This document shows, one piece after another, positions 43,434 to 51,982 of a DNA stretch of 64,000 nucleotides. Each line of letters opens with the position of its first letter. Within the stretch, counting starts at the first letter, position 1. The notes below the pieces were generated by a model that was not told where the DNA came from, did not search any database, and was given only the letters and a program-made list of their open reading frames with translations. The translations under genes were made by a program, and so were the position numbers. Source of the stretch: Flavobacterium sp. NG2 (GTDB lineage Bacteria > Bacteroidota > Bacteroidia > Flavobacteriales > Flavobacteriaceae); contig NZ_CP139420.1 in the NCBI RefSeq assembly GCF_034119845.1, positions 722,001 to 786,000 on the forward strand, read 5' to 3'.

Positions 43434-43766
43434 CTACTTACCTAACATCAGCAATTCAGAAACTACAACTTCAGTAATATAACGTTTCTCTCCATTTTTA
43501 TCATCGTAGCTTCGATGCGTAAGCTTGCCTTCAACGGCAATTTCCTTTCCTTTTGTTACATACTTTTCAATAATTTCTGCGGTTTTCCCCCAAGCCACAA
43601 CTTTATGCCATTGGGTTTCTTCTACCTTTTCTCCTTTGTCATTTTTATAACTTTCATTTGTGGCTAATGTAAAGTTGGCTAATTTTTTACCTCCATCAAA
43701 AGTTTTGATTTCTGGGTCGTTTCCTAAATGTCCAATTAACTGTACTTTGTTTCTTAATGCGTTCAT
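43434..43766 (-). CDS. ssb: Single-stranded DNA-binding protein, short form
   Basis: A 110-residue SSB with one OB-fold: NALRNKVQLIGHLGNDPEIKT, then ANFTLATNESYKNDKGE, then TQWHKVVAWGKTAEIIEKYVTKGKEIAVEGKL, and a short end. The usual acidic C-terminal tip (DDDIPF-like) that recruits partner proteins is missing; the protein stops at VVSELLMLGK. That is the short type found in many Bacteroidota beside a longer SSB, so it may be a second paralogue. It binds single-stranded DNA in replication, recombination or repair. It converges on ferritin. Confidence 0.9.
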   Translation of the reverse strand: MNALRNKVQLIGHLGNDPEIKTFDGGKKLANFTLATNESYKNDKGEKVEETQWHKVVAWGKTAEIIEKYVTKGKEIAVEGKLTHRSYDDKNGEKRYITEVVVSELLMLGK

Positions 43767-43946
43767 GGCGTATATAATTAAATGTTAGTAAAATGTTTGA
43801 ATCCTTCGTTCAAATCAACATGGCAAAGATGCAACAGCTCTCAAAACAAAGTCGGTTAATACACAATTACTTTCGGTTGTAAATATTTGTAAACGTTTGT
43901 AAATGGAAACTTATTTTTTGTAACTTAGCGAAAATCAGATATTTTT

Positions 43947-45476
43947 ATGCAAGCAGAAATCAACAAAGTCGAGTTACGAAATTTAAAAATCGAAGACTAT
44001 AAAGAACTAAAAAAATCCATGATGCAATCTTATCCCGAAATGGCGGATAATTATTGGGACGAATCAGAAGTTAAAAAGTTATTGAAAATATTCCCCGAAG
44101 GACAATTAGTTATCATCGTTGACGATGTTGTAGTTGGTTCTGCTTTATCACTAATTGTTCGTGAAGAACTAGTTGAAAAAAACCATGATTATGCTAAAAT
44201 AACAGGAAACTATACTTTCTCTACTCACACCTATAAAGGAGAAGTATTGTACGGAATCGATGTTTTTGTTGATCCAAAATACCGTGGACTGCGTTTAGGA
44301 CGTCGTATGTATGATGCTCGAAAAGAAATCTGCGAACAATTAAACCTAAAATCTATTGTATTTGCTGGTAGAATTCCAAATTATGGAAAATACGCTAGCG
44401 AATTAACACCAAAAGCTTATATCGACAAGGTAAAAAGAAAAGAAATTCACGACCCCGTACTTTCTTTTCAATTAAGCAATGATTTTCACGTGATGCGAAT
44501 CATGAAAAATTATCTAGAAGGCGACAGAAAATCCAAAGAATTTGCCGTTTTACTTGAGTGGAATAATATTTATTATGACGAAAGTCCAAAAATCATTAAC
44601 ACCGAAAAAACAGTTATTAGATTAGGATTGATTCAATGGCAAATGCGTCCACTAAAAGACTTAGAAGCATTATTTGAACAGTCTGAATTTTTTATCGATG
44701 CCGTTTCAGGTTATGGTAGCGATTTTGCTGTTTTCCCTGAATTGTTTATCGCACCATTAATGGCTGATTACAATCATTTATCAGAAGCTGATGCAATTAG
44801 AGAACTTGCTAAATATGCCGAACCCATCAGAAAACGATTCCAAGAACTGGCTATTGCATACAACATCAACATCATCACTGGAAGTATGCCAAACTTGGTT
44901 GATGGTGTCTTATATAATTCGGGATTTTTATGTAAAAGAGGCGGTACCTACGAAACCTATACCAAAATACACATCACACCAAATGAAGTCTTTCATTGGG
45001 GAATCACTGGAGGAAACACAATACAAACCTTTGATTCAGATTGTGGAAAAATAGGAATTATGATATGCTATGATGTAGAATTTCCAGAATTATCACGATT
45101 AATGTCTGACGAAGGAATGAATATCCTTTTTGTCCCTTTCTTAACAGACACACAAAATGGCTACACCCGAGTAAAACATTGCGCACAAGCTAGAGCTATT
45201 GAGAACGAATGCTATGTGGCTATTGCAGGTTGCGTTGGTAACCTACCAAAAGTAAATAACATGGACATACAATATGCTCAAACAGCGGTATTCACCCCGT
45301 CTGATTTTGCTTTCCCAAGTAATGGTATTAAAGCAGAGACGACACCTAATACCGAAATGACGCTGATAGTTGATGTCGATTTAGATTTACTAAAAGAACT
45401 ACACGAACACGGAAGTGTGAAAATTCTAAAAGACCGTCGTCATGATCTATATAAGATTAAAAAATTAAAAAGCTAA
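43947..45476 (+). CDS. Fused GNAT acetyltransferase and nitrilase-superfamily amidohydrolase
   Basis: A 509-residue two-domain enzyme. The N-terminal GNAT domain (about 1-165) includes YGIDVFVDPKYRGLRLGRRMYDARKEICEQLNL with the acetyl-CoA-binding R-G-x-x-L/G loop. The C-terminal carbon-nitrogen hydrolase (about 220-505) carries the catalytic triad: Glu in FPELFIAPL, Lys in TKIHITPNE, Cys in IGIMICYDVEFPE. This architecture is known in bacteria, but the substrate is not established. The ORF downstream starts 2 bp after its stop and is likely co-expressed. A plausible role is amide or amine modification followed by hydrolysis, which is only inference. Confidence 0.88.
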   Translation: MQAEINKVELRNLKIEDYKELKKSMMQSYPEMADNYWDESEVKKLLKIFPEGQLVIIVDDVVVGSALSLIVREELVEKNHDYAKITGNYTFSTHTYKGEVLYGIDVFVDPKYRGLRLGRRMYDARKEICEQLNLKSIVFAGRIPNYGKYASELTPKAYIDKVKRKEIHDPVLSFQLSNDFHVMRIMKNYLEGDRKSKEFAVLLEWNNIYYDESPKIINTEKTVIRLGLIQWQMRPLKDLEALFEQSEFFIDAVSGYGSDFAVFPELFIAPLMADYNHLSEADAIRELAKYAEPIRKRFQELAIAYNINIITGSMPNLVDGVLYNSGFLCKRGGTYETYTKIHITPNEVFHWGITGGNTIQTFDSDCGKIGIMICYDVEFPELSRLMSDEGMNILFVPFLTDTQNGYTRVKHCAQARAIENECYVAIAGCVGNLPKVNNMDIQYAQTAVFTPSDFAFPSNGIKAETTPNTEMTLIVDVDLDLLKELHEHGSVKILKDRRHDLYKIKKLKS

Positions 45477-45478
45477 AT

Positions 45479-45826
45479 ATGAAAAACTGTTTAGAATGTG
45501 GTGAAAAAATAGTAGGCCGAGAGGACAAAAAGTTTTGTAGCGATGGCTGTCGAAATGCTTATAACAATAAAATAAACAAAGACAGTAACAACTATATGCG
45601 TAATATCAACAATAAATTGCGCAAAAACTACCGTATACTTTCGGGACTAAATACTGAGGGGAAATCCAAAACAACGAAAACCAAACTATTGAGTTTAGGC
45701 TTTGATTTTGATTTTTTTACCAATATTTTAAAAACTAAAACAGGGAATACCTATTATTTTTTGTATGACCAAGGCTATATGCTTTTGGACAATGATTTTT
45801 ATATGCTAGTTAAAAAAGACATCTAA
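45479..45826 (+). CDS. Small protein with N-terminal zinc knuckle
   Basis: A 115-residue protein starting with a four-cysteine cluster, C4-x2-C7 and C20-x3-C24 (NCLECGEKIVGREDKKFCSD), characteristic of a treble-clef or zinc-ribbon motif. A basic, Asn-rich stretch and a C-terminal hydrophobic-aromatic segment (YYFLYDQGYMLLDNDFYMLV) follow. DUF2116-like Zn-binding proteins look similar. The start lies 2 bp after the GNAT-nitrilase stop, so it is transcribed with it; the next gene, the M28 peptidase, begins 18 bp downstream. Function unknown; the cluster suggests nucleic-acid or protein binding. Confidence 0.75.
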   Translation: MKNCLECGEKIVGREDKKFCSDGCRNAYNNKINKDSNNYMRNINNKLRKNYRILSGLNTEGKSKTTKTKLLSLGFDFDFFTNILKTKTGNTYYFLYDQGYMLLDNDFYMLVKKDI

Positions 45827-45844
45827 TACTCCAACACCATTATC

Positions 45845-48220
45845 ATGAAAAAAAAGTATTCCTCCCTTTTTGCTGTTATATTCCTATTGGTAATTTTAGG
45901 AATCAGCTATTTCAGTATGATGCCACAATGGGGTTTAGAATCTGAAATTCCACCCAATGAATTTTCAACCAAAAGGGCTTTAACCAAAGTCGAAGCCATT
46001 GCAAAACAACCACATTCTATTGGAACCCAAAACCACGAGCAAGTAGCACACTATCTACAGCAAGAACTTCGCAAGCTAGGATTAGAACCTAGTATACAAG
46101 AAGGCTTTACTTTAACAGATTGGGGCAACTTGGTTTATTCAAAAAATATTATAGCTCGAATTAAAGGAAGTAACAACTCTAAAGCACTCCTATTGTTAAC
46201 ACATTATGATAGCGCTCCGCATTCGTCTTCTTTTGGAGCTAGTGATGCAGGTTCAGGCGTTGCAACAATCTTGGAAAGTGTTCGTGCCTTTTTACATTCG
46301 AAAAAAACGCATAAAAATGACATTATTATATTGTTTTCGGATGCAGAGGAATTAGGATTAAATGGAGCAGCACTATTTGTAACACAGCATCAATGGGCAA
46401 ATAAAATTGGACTCGTCCTTAACTTTGAAGCAAGAGGAACTTCAGGGCCAAGTTATATGCTGATGGAAACTAACAAAGGAAATGCAGGCCTAGTAAATGA
46501 ATTTGCTAATGCTGGTATTCACTTTCCCGTTTCTAATTCGCTCATGTATAGCATTTATAAAATGCTACCAAACGATACTGATTTAACCGTATTTAGAGAA
46601 AAAGGAAATATCCAAGGTTTTAATTTTGCTTTTATTGATGGTCATTACAACTATCATACTGCTCAAGATGACTTTCAACATCTAAGCAAAAACAGTCTAG
46701 CTCATCAGGGCTCGTATTTATTTCCTTTGTTGAATTATTTTTCGAATACCAATTTAAATTCGACACAATCCACACAAGACGAAGTTTATTTTTCGGTTCC
46801 TTTTGCATTCATTCACTACCCATTTGATTGGATCCAACCGATGCTTTACATTGCTCTTGGACTTTTTATTTTGTTGCTATTTGTGGGTATTGCAAAACGC
46901 ATTTTAGAATTCAAAACGGTAGCTAAAGGGTTTATTCCTTTTTTAATTGCTTTAACTTTATCTGGGGCAATTACTTTTTTTGGATGGAAAGGGTTATTGC
47001 TGCTTTATCCGCAATACCAAGATTTACTAAATGGATTTACTTATAATGGCCATGATTATATCGCTGCCTTTGTCTTTTTAACATTGTCAATTAGCCTAGG
47101 AGCATATCACTTTTTTTCTGCAAAGAAAGTGACCATGAGCAATTATATAGCACCACTATTCGTTTGGCTACTGATTAATGGCGCAATTGCATTCTACTTA
47201 GAAGGTGCTGGATTTTTAATAATCCCAATCTATTTCGGACTCTTTATATTCGGTTATTTTATTCTTACTCAAAGAACCAATCGTTGGTTTAATTTAATAC
47301 TAAGCATACCTACTTTATTTATCATTGCTCCCTTTATTTATATGTTTCCCGTTGGCTTGGGGTTAAAAATCCTTTTCGGAAGCGCTATTTTAACTGTTTT
47401 AACTTTCGGATTATTACTTCCTGTATTTGGCACTTTCGCCAAAAAAGGACAATGGTCATTGGCTTTTTTATTAATTAGCTTAGGCTTTTTTGCGAAAGCA
47501 CATTTAAATTCGGGTTACGAAAAAGGAAAGGCTAAATCTAATAGCTTAGTCTATCTGTATGATACCAATGTTCAAAAAGCATACTGGCTGACCTACGATA
47601 AAAATTTAGACAACTGGACAAAATCCTATCTTGGAAACAATCCTGAGAATGCAAAAATTCAAAATGAAATTCCACTATTCAGCAAATACAACAACCCTTT
47701 TACTTTTAAAGCAGATGCTCCATTTAAAGTAATTCAACCCGCAACTATTACCTTCTTGAAAGATAGTATCGTAGGGAACCTACGCCATTTCAAAATTAAA
47801 ATTACACCCAACCGAAAGGTGAATCGCTTGGATATTTTTGCCAACGAAAAAATGGATTTTTACCATTTTAAAGCCAATGGCGTATCACAACTCGAACAAA
47901 CAACGAACAAGATGAACCGCAACGGAAAGAAAATCTTAAGCTATTATCTTGTAAACAATCAACCACTCGAAATGGAATTCAACCTCAATCGGGCAAATAT
48001 TTTTGACATGCAGTTACTCGAAAGTTCGTTTGACCTAATGCAAAATCCTTTGTTCCAAATGAACCCGAGATCGCCTTGGATGATGCCTACTCCTTTTGTT
48101 CTTACCGACGCTATATGTGTCAAACAAACTATTATACCAAAAGCTGTAAAAGCTAAAACTCCTTCTATTACTGTGCCTAAAACCACAACAACTAAGACAA
48201 TTATAACAGACAGCCTATAG
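45845..48220 (+). CDS. M28-family zinc aminopeptidase with C-terminal membrane domain
   Basis: A 791-residue membrane metallopeptidase. An N-terminal helix (LFAVIFLLVILGISYFSM) anchors it. The M28 domain (about 40-305) has the zinc ligands in order: LTHYDSAPHSSSFGASDAGSGVA (His and bridging Asp), FSDAEELGLNGAALF (catalytic Glu and Glu ligand), and FIDGHYNYHTAQDD (His). From about 325 to 565 there are eight or so membrane helices, then a soluble beta-rich C-terminal domain (about 570-760). The layout resembles the ER-type Fxna/ERMP1 peptidases and bacterial homologues. It lies in the run GNAT-nitrilase, zinc-knuckle protein, peptidase, all plus strand and within 18 bp. Confidence 0.87.
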   Translation: MKKKYSSLFAVIFLLVILGISYFSMMPQWGLESEIPPNEFSTKRALTKVEAIAKQPHSIGTQNHEQVAHYLQQELRKLGLEPSIQEGFTLTDWGNLVYSKNIIARIKGSNNSKALLLLTHYDSAPHSSSFGASDAGSGVATILESVRAFLHSKKTHKNDIIILFSDAEELGLNGAALFVTQHQWANKIGLVLNFEARGTSGPSYMLMETNKGNAGLVNEFANAGIHFPVSNSLMYSIYKMLPNDTDLTVFREKGNIQGFNFAFIDGHYNYHTAQDDFQHLSKNSLAHQGSYLFPLLNYFSNTNLNSTQSTQDEVYFSVPFAFIHYPFDWIQPMLYIALGLFILLLFVGIAKRILEFKTVAKGFIPFLIALTLSGAITFFGWKGLLLLYPQYQDLLNGFTYNGHDYIAAFVFLTLSISLGAYHFFSAKKVTMSNYIAPLFVWLLINGAIAFYLEGAGFLIIPIYFGLFIFGYFILTQRTNRWFNLILSIPTLFIIAPFIYMFPVGLGLKILFGSAILTVLTFGLLLPVFGTFAKKGQWSLAFLLISLGFFAKAHLNSGYEKGKAKSNSLVYLYDTNVQKAYWLTYDKNLDNWTKSYLGNNPENAKIQNEIPLFSKYNNPFTFKADAPFKVIQPATITFLKDSIVGNLRHFKIKITPNRKVNRLDIFANEKMDFYHFKANGVSQLEQTTNKMNRNGKKILSYYLVNNQPLEMEFNLNRANIFDMQLLESSFDLMQNPLFQMNPRSPWMMPTPFVLTDAICVKQTIIPKAVKAKTPSITVPKTTTTKTIITDSL

Positions 48221-48292
48221 TCATTCAAGCGTTGACAAATAAAAAAACATCGTACCTTTATATAGAATATCAACCATCTAAAAACAATCAAA

Positions 48293-48685
48293 ATGAAACA
48301 CGTCCTATGTTTATCGATAGTGTTTTTCATAGTTTTATGGAGTTGTGAAACAACACAGGTAACCGATAAAGGTATTTTGGAAGGTAAAATTAACATTGGT
48401 CCTCTATGTCCAGTCGAAACCATCCCTCCAAAACCCGAATGCATCCCCACAAAAGAAACTTATGACAATTGGCCTATCTATATTTGGACCTTGGATAAAA
48501 AAGAAAAAATTGCCGTTTTACAACCCGAATTAAATGGAAATTATACTATTGAACTCCCCGTAGGAAGCTATATCATCGATTTAGAAAAGCAACATCGATT
48601 TGGTAAAAACTTACCTGCTACTGTTACCATCAAAAATATGGAAACAACACCATTAGACATAAACATTGATACTGGTATAAGGTAA
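48293..48685 (+). CDS. Putative lipoprotein with carboxypeptidase-regulatory-like beta domain
   Basis: A 130-residue protein with a lipoprotein signal (LSIVFFIVLWSC, Cys at residue 18). The body has a GILEGKINIGPLCPVETIPPKPEC motif, YIWTLDKKEKIAVLQPELNGNYTIELPVGSYIIDL and a terminal VTIKNMETTPLDINID. This repeats the pattern of carboxypeptidase-regulatory-like or beta-sandwich domains seen in many bacteroidetal lipoproteins, with two conserved Cys near residue 45 and 55. No catalytic residues are recognised. It sits between the peptidase and a NAD-binding protein, about 70 bp from the first. Confidence 0.7.
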   Translation: MKHVLCLSIVFFIVLWSCETTQVTDKGILEGKINIGPLCPVETIPPKPECIPTKETYDNWPIYIWTLDKKEKIAVLQPELNGNYTIELPVGSYIIDLEKQHRFGKNLPATVTIKNMETTPLDINIDTGIR

Positions 48686-48727
48686 TAAGAGTTCAATCCC
48701 TTACTTTTGCAATAGAAAATAAGCTGT

Positions 48728-49555
48728 ATGATGACAAAAGTAAGTGTACTAGGATGTGGATGGTTAGGATTGCCTTTGGCGAAAGCCTTAATCCAAGAAG
48801 GATATGTGGTAAAAGGCTCAACTACTTCAGTTGACAAACAAGACTTACTAGAAATCGCAGGAATTACCCATTTTCCCATTGCACTCGAAACGGAAAATTT
48901 CTCCGCTCCTGTAGATGACTTTTTAGCTGAAAGCGAAACCTTAATTATCGCTATCCCACCTAAATTAAGAGGAAAAAACAAAGATTATTCGGATGCCAAT
49001 AAAAATTCATTTGTCAAAAAGATAGAAAACCTATTGCCCTACATTGAAAATTCAACCGTCAAAAACCTGCTTTTCATTAGCTCAACAGCTGTGTTTGGGG
49101 ATGCAAATGCGACTATCAACGACGAAACACCCCTATCCCCAGTTACCGAAAGCGGCAAACAATTGGCCGAAATAGAGACGCTTTTAAACCAAAACCCCCA
49201 TTTCAAAACAACCATTTTACGTTTTGGAGGCTTAATAGGTCCTGATAGAAATCCTGCACGATTTTTGGCAGGTAAAGAAAATGTTGCTAATCCAGAAGCT
49301 CCTATTAACTTAATTCATCTAGATGATTGTATTGGAATTATCCTTAGAATTTTGGATACTAATTCTTGGGGAATACAATTAAACGCTGTAACACCCAATC
49401 ACCCAAGTCGGAAAGAATATTACACCCAAAAAGCATTGGAAAGTAATTTAACACCACCCACATTCAACGAATCGATACCATCGGTTGGAAAAACCATTTT
49501 GTCTGACCGGTTAATCCAACTCTTAGATTACCAATTTATTCAACTTGATTTATAG
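48728..49555 (+). CDS. NAD(P)-binding SDR-type protein (YeeZ-like)
   Basis: A 275-residue extended SDR. The N-terminal Rossmann motif is VLGCGWLGLPLAKALIQEGY, and the body has LIIAIPPKLRG, LLFISSTAVFGDA, TTILRFGGLIGPDRNPARFLAG and INLIHLDDCIGII, which matches the E. coli YeeZ group. The catalytic YxxxK of active SDRs is not clearly present: after the SSTAVFG strand the usual Tyr is replaced by a degenerate region. So activity is uncertain. Its stop overlaps the first base of the GTG that starts the EamA transporter, indicating coupling. Confidence 0.78.
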   Translation: MMTKVSVLGCGWLGLPLAKALIQEGYVVKGSTTSVDKQDLLEIAGITHFPIALETENFSAPVDDFLAESETLIIAIPPKLRGKNKDYSDANKNSFVKKIENLLPYIENSTVKNLLFISSTAVFGDANATINDETPLSPVTESGKQLAEIETLLNQNPHFKTTILRFGGLIGPDRNPARFLAGKENVANPEAPINLIHLDDCIGIILRILDTNSWGIQLNAVTPNHPSRKEYYTQKALESNLTPPTFNESIPSVGKTILSDRLIQLLDYQFIQLDL

Positions 49556-50499
49556 TGATAACAAAATTCAAAACCGCATTTACGACTAAATTAAATGCCA
49601 TCGGTTTACCGATACTAGCGCTACTATGGGTTGGTTTTTTTTGGGGAACTACTTGGATTGCTTCCAAAGAAGGCGTACGTTATATTCCAGGAATCCAGAT
49701 GGCAGCTATCCGCCAATTTATTGCAGGGTTACTATATATCCTCTTTTTCTTATATAAAAAAGCCCCTTGGCCAAAAGGCAAACAATGGAATACCATTATC
49801 ATCCTTGCCATACTGAATTTTTCGCTAAGTAACGGACTAAGCACGGCAGGAGTAAAATACATCAGTAGCGGACTCGGTGCCATAATTGCCGCTATTTTTC
49901 CTATCTGGGTTGTAATTATAGCCTTTTGTCGCGGTGAAAGAATAGCAAAATTAGCCGTAATAGGTCTTTTAATAAGTTTTGGCGGAGTATGTATCATCTT
50001 TTACGAATATTTGGCTGATTTTTTAATCCCCGAATTCAGGCTAGGCATTTTACTTTCGGTGACGGCAACCATCACATGGGCTTTTGGAACACTTTACACT
50101 AAGAAAAAAGCAGCTTCTTATAATCCGTATTACAGCTTAGGATTCCAAATGTTTATTTCTAGCATCCTACTATTCGCCTATAATGGAGCCACTGGAATCT
50201 CCATCAACATCAGCGAAATTCCAGTTGACACTTGGCTTGCAGTAGCGTATCTAGTTGTCGTTGGTTCATTGATAACCTTTACTATTTTTATTTACACCTT
50301 ACAAAATCTTCCACCCGAAATTAGCAGTATTTATGCTTACATGAATCCCGTGGTAGCAGTCCTTTTGGGAGCTGTTATTTTTGACGAACCTTTAACCTTA
50401 TCGATAGCTTTAGGTGGTGCCGTAACCTTATTTGGATTGTACTTAGTCAATCAATCCTTGCGTAAGAGTCGCAAAAAAACCAACATATTAATAAAATAA
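49555..50499 (+). CDS. EamA-family (DMT superfamily) transporter, GTG start
   Basis: A 314-residue, ten-helix transporter of the DMT superfamily with two EamA repeats: LPILALLWVGFFWGTTWIASKEGVRYIPG at the start, YISSGLGAIIAAIFPIWVVIIAF, later SVTATITWAFGTLYTKKKAA and ISSIYAYMNPVVAVLLGAVIFDEPLT. The only in-frame start is a GTG at 49555, whose G is the last base of the previous gene's TAG. Such overlap indicates translational coupling with the YeeZ-like protein. It is distinct in sequence from the EamA protein at 39567. Substrate not identifiable. Confidence 0.85.
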   Translation: MITKFKTAFTTKLNAIGLPILALLWVGFFWGTTWIASKEGVRYIPGIQMAAIRQFIAGLLYILFFLYKKAPWPKGKQWNTIIILAILNFSLSNGLSTAGVKYISSGLGAIIAAIFPIWVVIIAFCRGERIAKLAVIGLLISFGGVCIIFYEYLADFLIPEFRLGILLSVTATITWAFGTLYTKKKAASYNPYYSLGFQMFISSILLFAYNGATGISINISEIPVDTWLAVAYLVVVGSLITFTIFIYTLQNLPPEISSIYAYMNPVVAVLLGAVIFDEPLTLSIALGGAVTLFGLYLVNQSLRKSRKKTNILIK

Positions 50500-50527
50500 A
50501 TTAACAGCAATTTCAGAACCTGTTTTG

Positions 50528-50535
50528 TATTTTTG
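50528..50535 (+). promoter_or_regulatory. -7 box (TATTTTTG) of the SCO gene; settles its start
   Basis: TATTTTTG followed by C matches TAnnTTTG(C). Since a TTG used as a start at 50533 would lie within the promoter, the true start is the ATG at 50548. Confidence 0.6.
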
Positions 50536-50547
50536 CACAAAAAAATA

Positions 50548-51225
50548 ATGAAATCTATTTTCTACAGATATCGTAAATTCATAGGCGTATTCATCGTTTT
50601 TTCGGCCATTACGCTTTATTTATTTTACGGCGCTTTAAAACCCATCAAGACCTTACCCATCTATAACCCTGCTGATGTCAACCCTGAATTGGTGGACAGT
50701 ACGGTGCAATACGTGAGTAAATACCATACCATCGCTGATTTTTCGTTTATCAATCAAAACGGAGATACCATCACCCAAAAAGATTATGAAGGCAAAATTT
50801 ATGTAGCCGATTTTTTCTTTACCACCTGCGGTTCTATTTGCCCAAAAATGTCTAAAAATTTATTTGAAGTTCAAAAAGCCATTTTAGACAACCCAAAAGT
50901 CATGCTGCTGTCCCATACGGTTTTTCCTGAAACGGACAGCGTTCCTGTTTTGAAAAAATACGCTATAAAATACGGTGTAAAAGACAAAAAATGGAACTTA
51001 GTCACTGGCGACAAAAAAGAAATCTACACCATGGCTAGAAAATCCTATCTCGCCGTAAAACTGGGCAAGCCAGAGGAATTATACGATATGGTTCACACAG
51101 AAAACTTTGTGCTAGTCGATACCAAACGTCGAGTACGTGGTTTTTATGATGGCACAAAACAAGAGGATATTCAACGCCTTATCCAAGACATCGATTTCCT
51201 AAGCAATCAAGATTCCGATAAATAA
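50548..51225 (+). CDS. SCO1/SenC-family copper chaperone
   Basis: A membrane-anchored thioredoxin-fold protein of 225 residues that assembles the copper site of cytochrome oxidase. The N-terminal helix (FIGVFIVFSAITLYLFYGAL) anchors it. The copper-binding motif CGSIC lies at about residues 97-101, inside FFFTTCGSICPKMS. The partner His is in YDMVHTENFVLVD near residue 194. The ATG at 50548 is chosen over a TTG at 50533 because the latter overlaps the promoter. No oxidase gene adjoins it here. Confidence 0.88.
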   Translation: MKSIFYRYRKFIGVFIVFSAITLYLFYGALKPIKTLPIYNPADVNPELVDSTVQYVSKYHTIADFSFINQNGDTITQKDYEGKIYVADFFFTTCGSICPKMSKNLFEVQKAILDNPKVMLLSHTVFPETDSVPVLKKYAIKYGVKDKKWNLVTGDKKEIYTMARKSYLAVKLGKPEELYDMVHTENFVLVDTKRRVRGFYDGTKQEDIQRLIQDIDFLSNQDSDK

Positions 51226-51272
51226 TTGTTTTTTTAGGAGCACAACATTTCGCTTTTTCAGGAATGATTGTA

Positions 51273-51340
51273 CCTGCCATTCGCTCAAATCTTGTGGCGG
51301 CATAAATGCCCGCCGCCACAAGGATTCCGCTACTGTCAGG
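51273..51340. repeat. Structured intergenic repeat, copy A
   Basis: Ends in CCTG and CAGG and encloses a 13-bp GC-rich hairpin: AATCTTGTGGCGG (51288-51300) pairs with CCGCCACAAG and then GATT (51313-51326) around 12 nt. Flank order CCTGCCATTCG and CTACTGTCAGG matches the longer copy B at 61676-61805, while the stems differ. Confidence 0.65.
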
Positions 51341-51412
51341 GCTAAAGAGGGCGTTTTTGTGATTTTTAGGAAATATTATTTAACTTTAAACGTCATTCAA
51401 AACACCAATCTC

Positions 51413-51982
51413 ATGTCAACAGAAACCACAAAAGTTTTGCCAACCGAACAACAACAAGTCCTAATTGAACTATTGAAACTTCGTTTTGAGAAAAACAAAA
51501 AACGTCATGAAAATTTGGATTGGAATTCCATTGAGAAAAAACTACAAGAGCAACCTGAAAAACTCTGGTCGCTTAACGAAATGGAAAACACTGGCGGAGA
51601 ACCTGACGTTGTGGGTTTTGATGATAATACTAGTGAATATCTTTTTGTGGATTGTTCTCCAGAAACCCCAAAAGGCCGTAGAAGCATTTGCTACGACCTT
51701 GAAGGTTTAAATTCTAGAAAAGAGCATAAACCAGCACACAATGCAATCGATATGGCCACGGCTATGGGCATCCATTTATTGACAGAAGAGCAATACCGTA
51801 ACTTACAACAACTCGGTGATTTTGATACTAAAACATCCAGTTGGATAGTCACACCTACTGCTATCCGAAAACTTGGTGGCGCTCTATTTGCCGACTTCCG
51901 TTATAACACTGTCTTTGTCTATCATAACGGTGCTGGCTCCTATTATGCTGTTAGAGGATTCCGTGGACTACTAAGAGTGTAA
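51413..51982 (+). CDS. DUF4256 family protein
   Basis: A 189-residue soluble protein. I start at the ATG at 51413; the frame from 51359 adds 18 residues. It has the DUF4256 landmarks: QVLIELLKLRFEKNKKRHENLDW near the start, NEMENTGGEPDVVGFD, LFVDCSPETPKGRRSICYDLEGL, HNAIDMATAMGIHLLTEEQYRNLQ, and a C-terminal WIVTPTAIRKLGGALFADFRYNTVFVYHNGA with YAVRGFRG. The family is common in bacteria and has no assigned function. It is convergent with the methyltransferase, ending one base before it. Confidence 0.85.
   Translation: MSTETTKVLPTEQQQVLIELLKLRFEKNKKRHENLDWNSIEKKLQEQPEKLWSLNEMENTGGEPDVVGFDDNTSEYLFVDCSPETPKGRRSICYDLEGLNSRKEHKPAHNAIDMATAMGIHLLTEEQYRNLQQLGDFDTKTSSWIVTPTAIRKLGGALFADFRYNTVFVYHNGAGSYYAVRGFRGLLRV

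Noticed and set aside
47959..48450. Minus-strand open frame of 163 codons across the end of the M28 peptidase and the lipoprotein gene
   Set aside because: It is antisense to two supported genes and lacks any domain.
48568..48981. Minus-strand open frame of 137 codons between the lipoprotein and YeeZ-like genes
   Set aside because: It is antisense to both genes and has no recognisable feature.
50533..50547. TTG start codon for the SCO protein
   Set aside because: It lies inside the TATTTTTGC -7 box, so it would not be on the transcript; ATG at 50548 is preferred.
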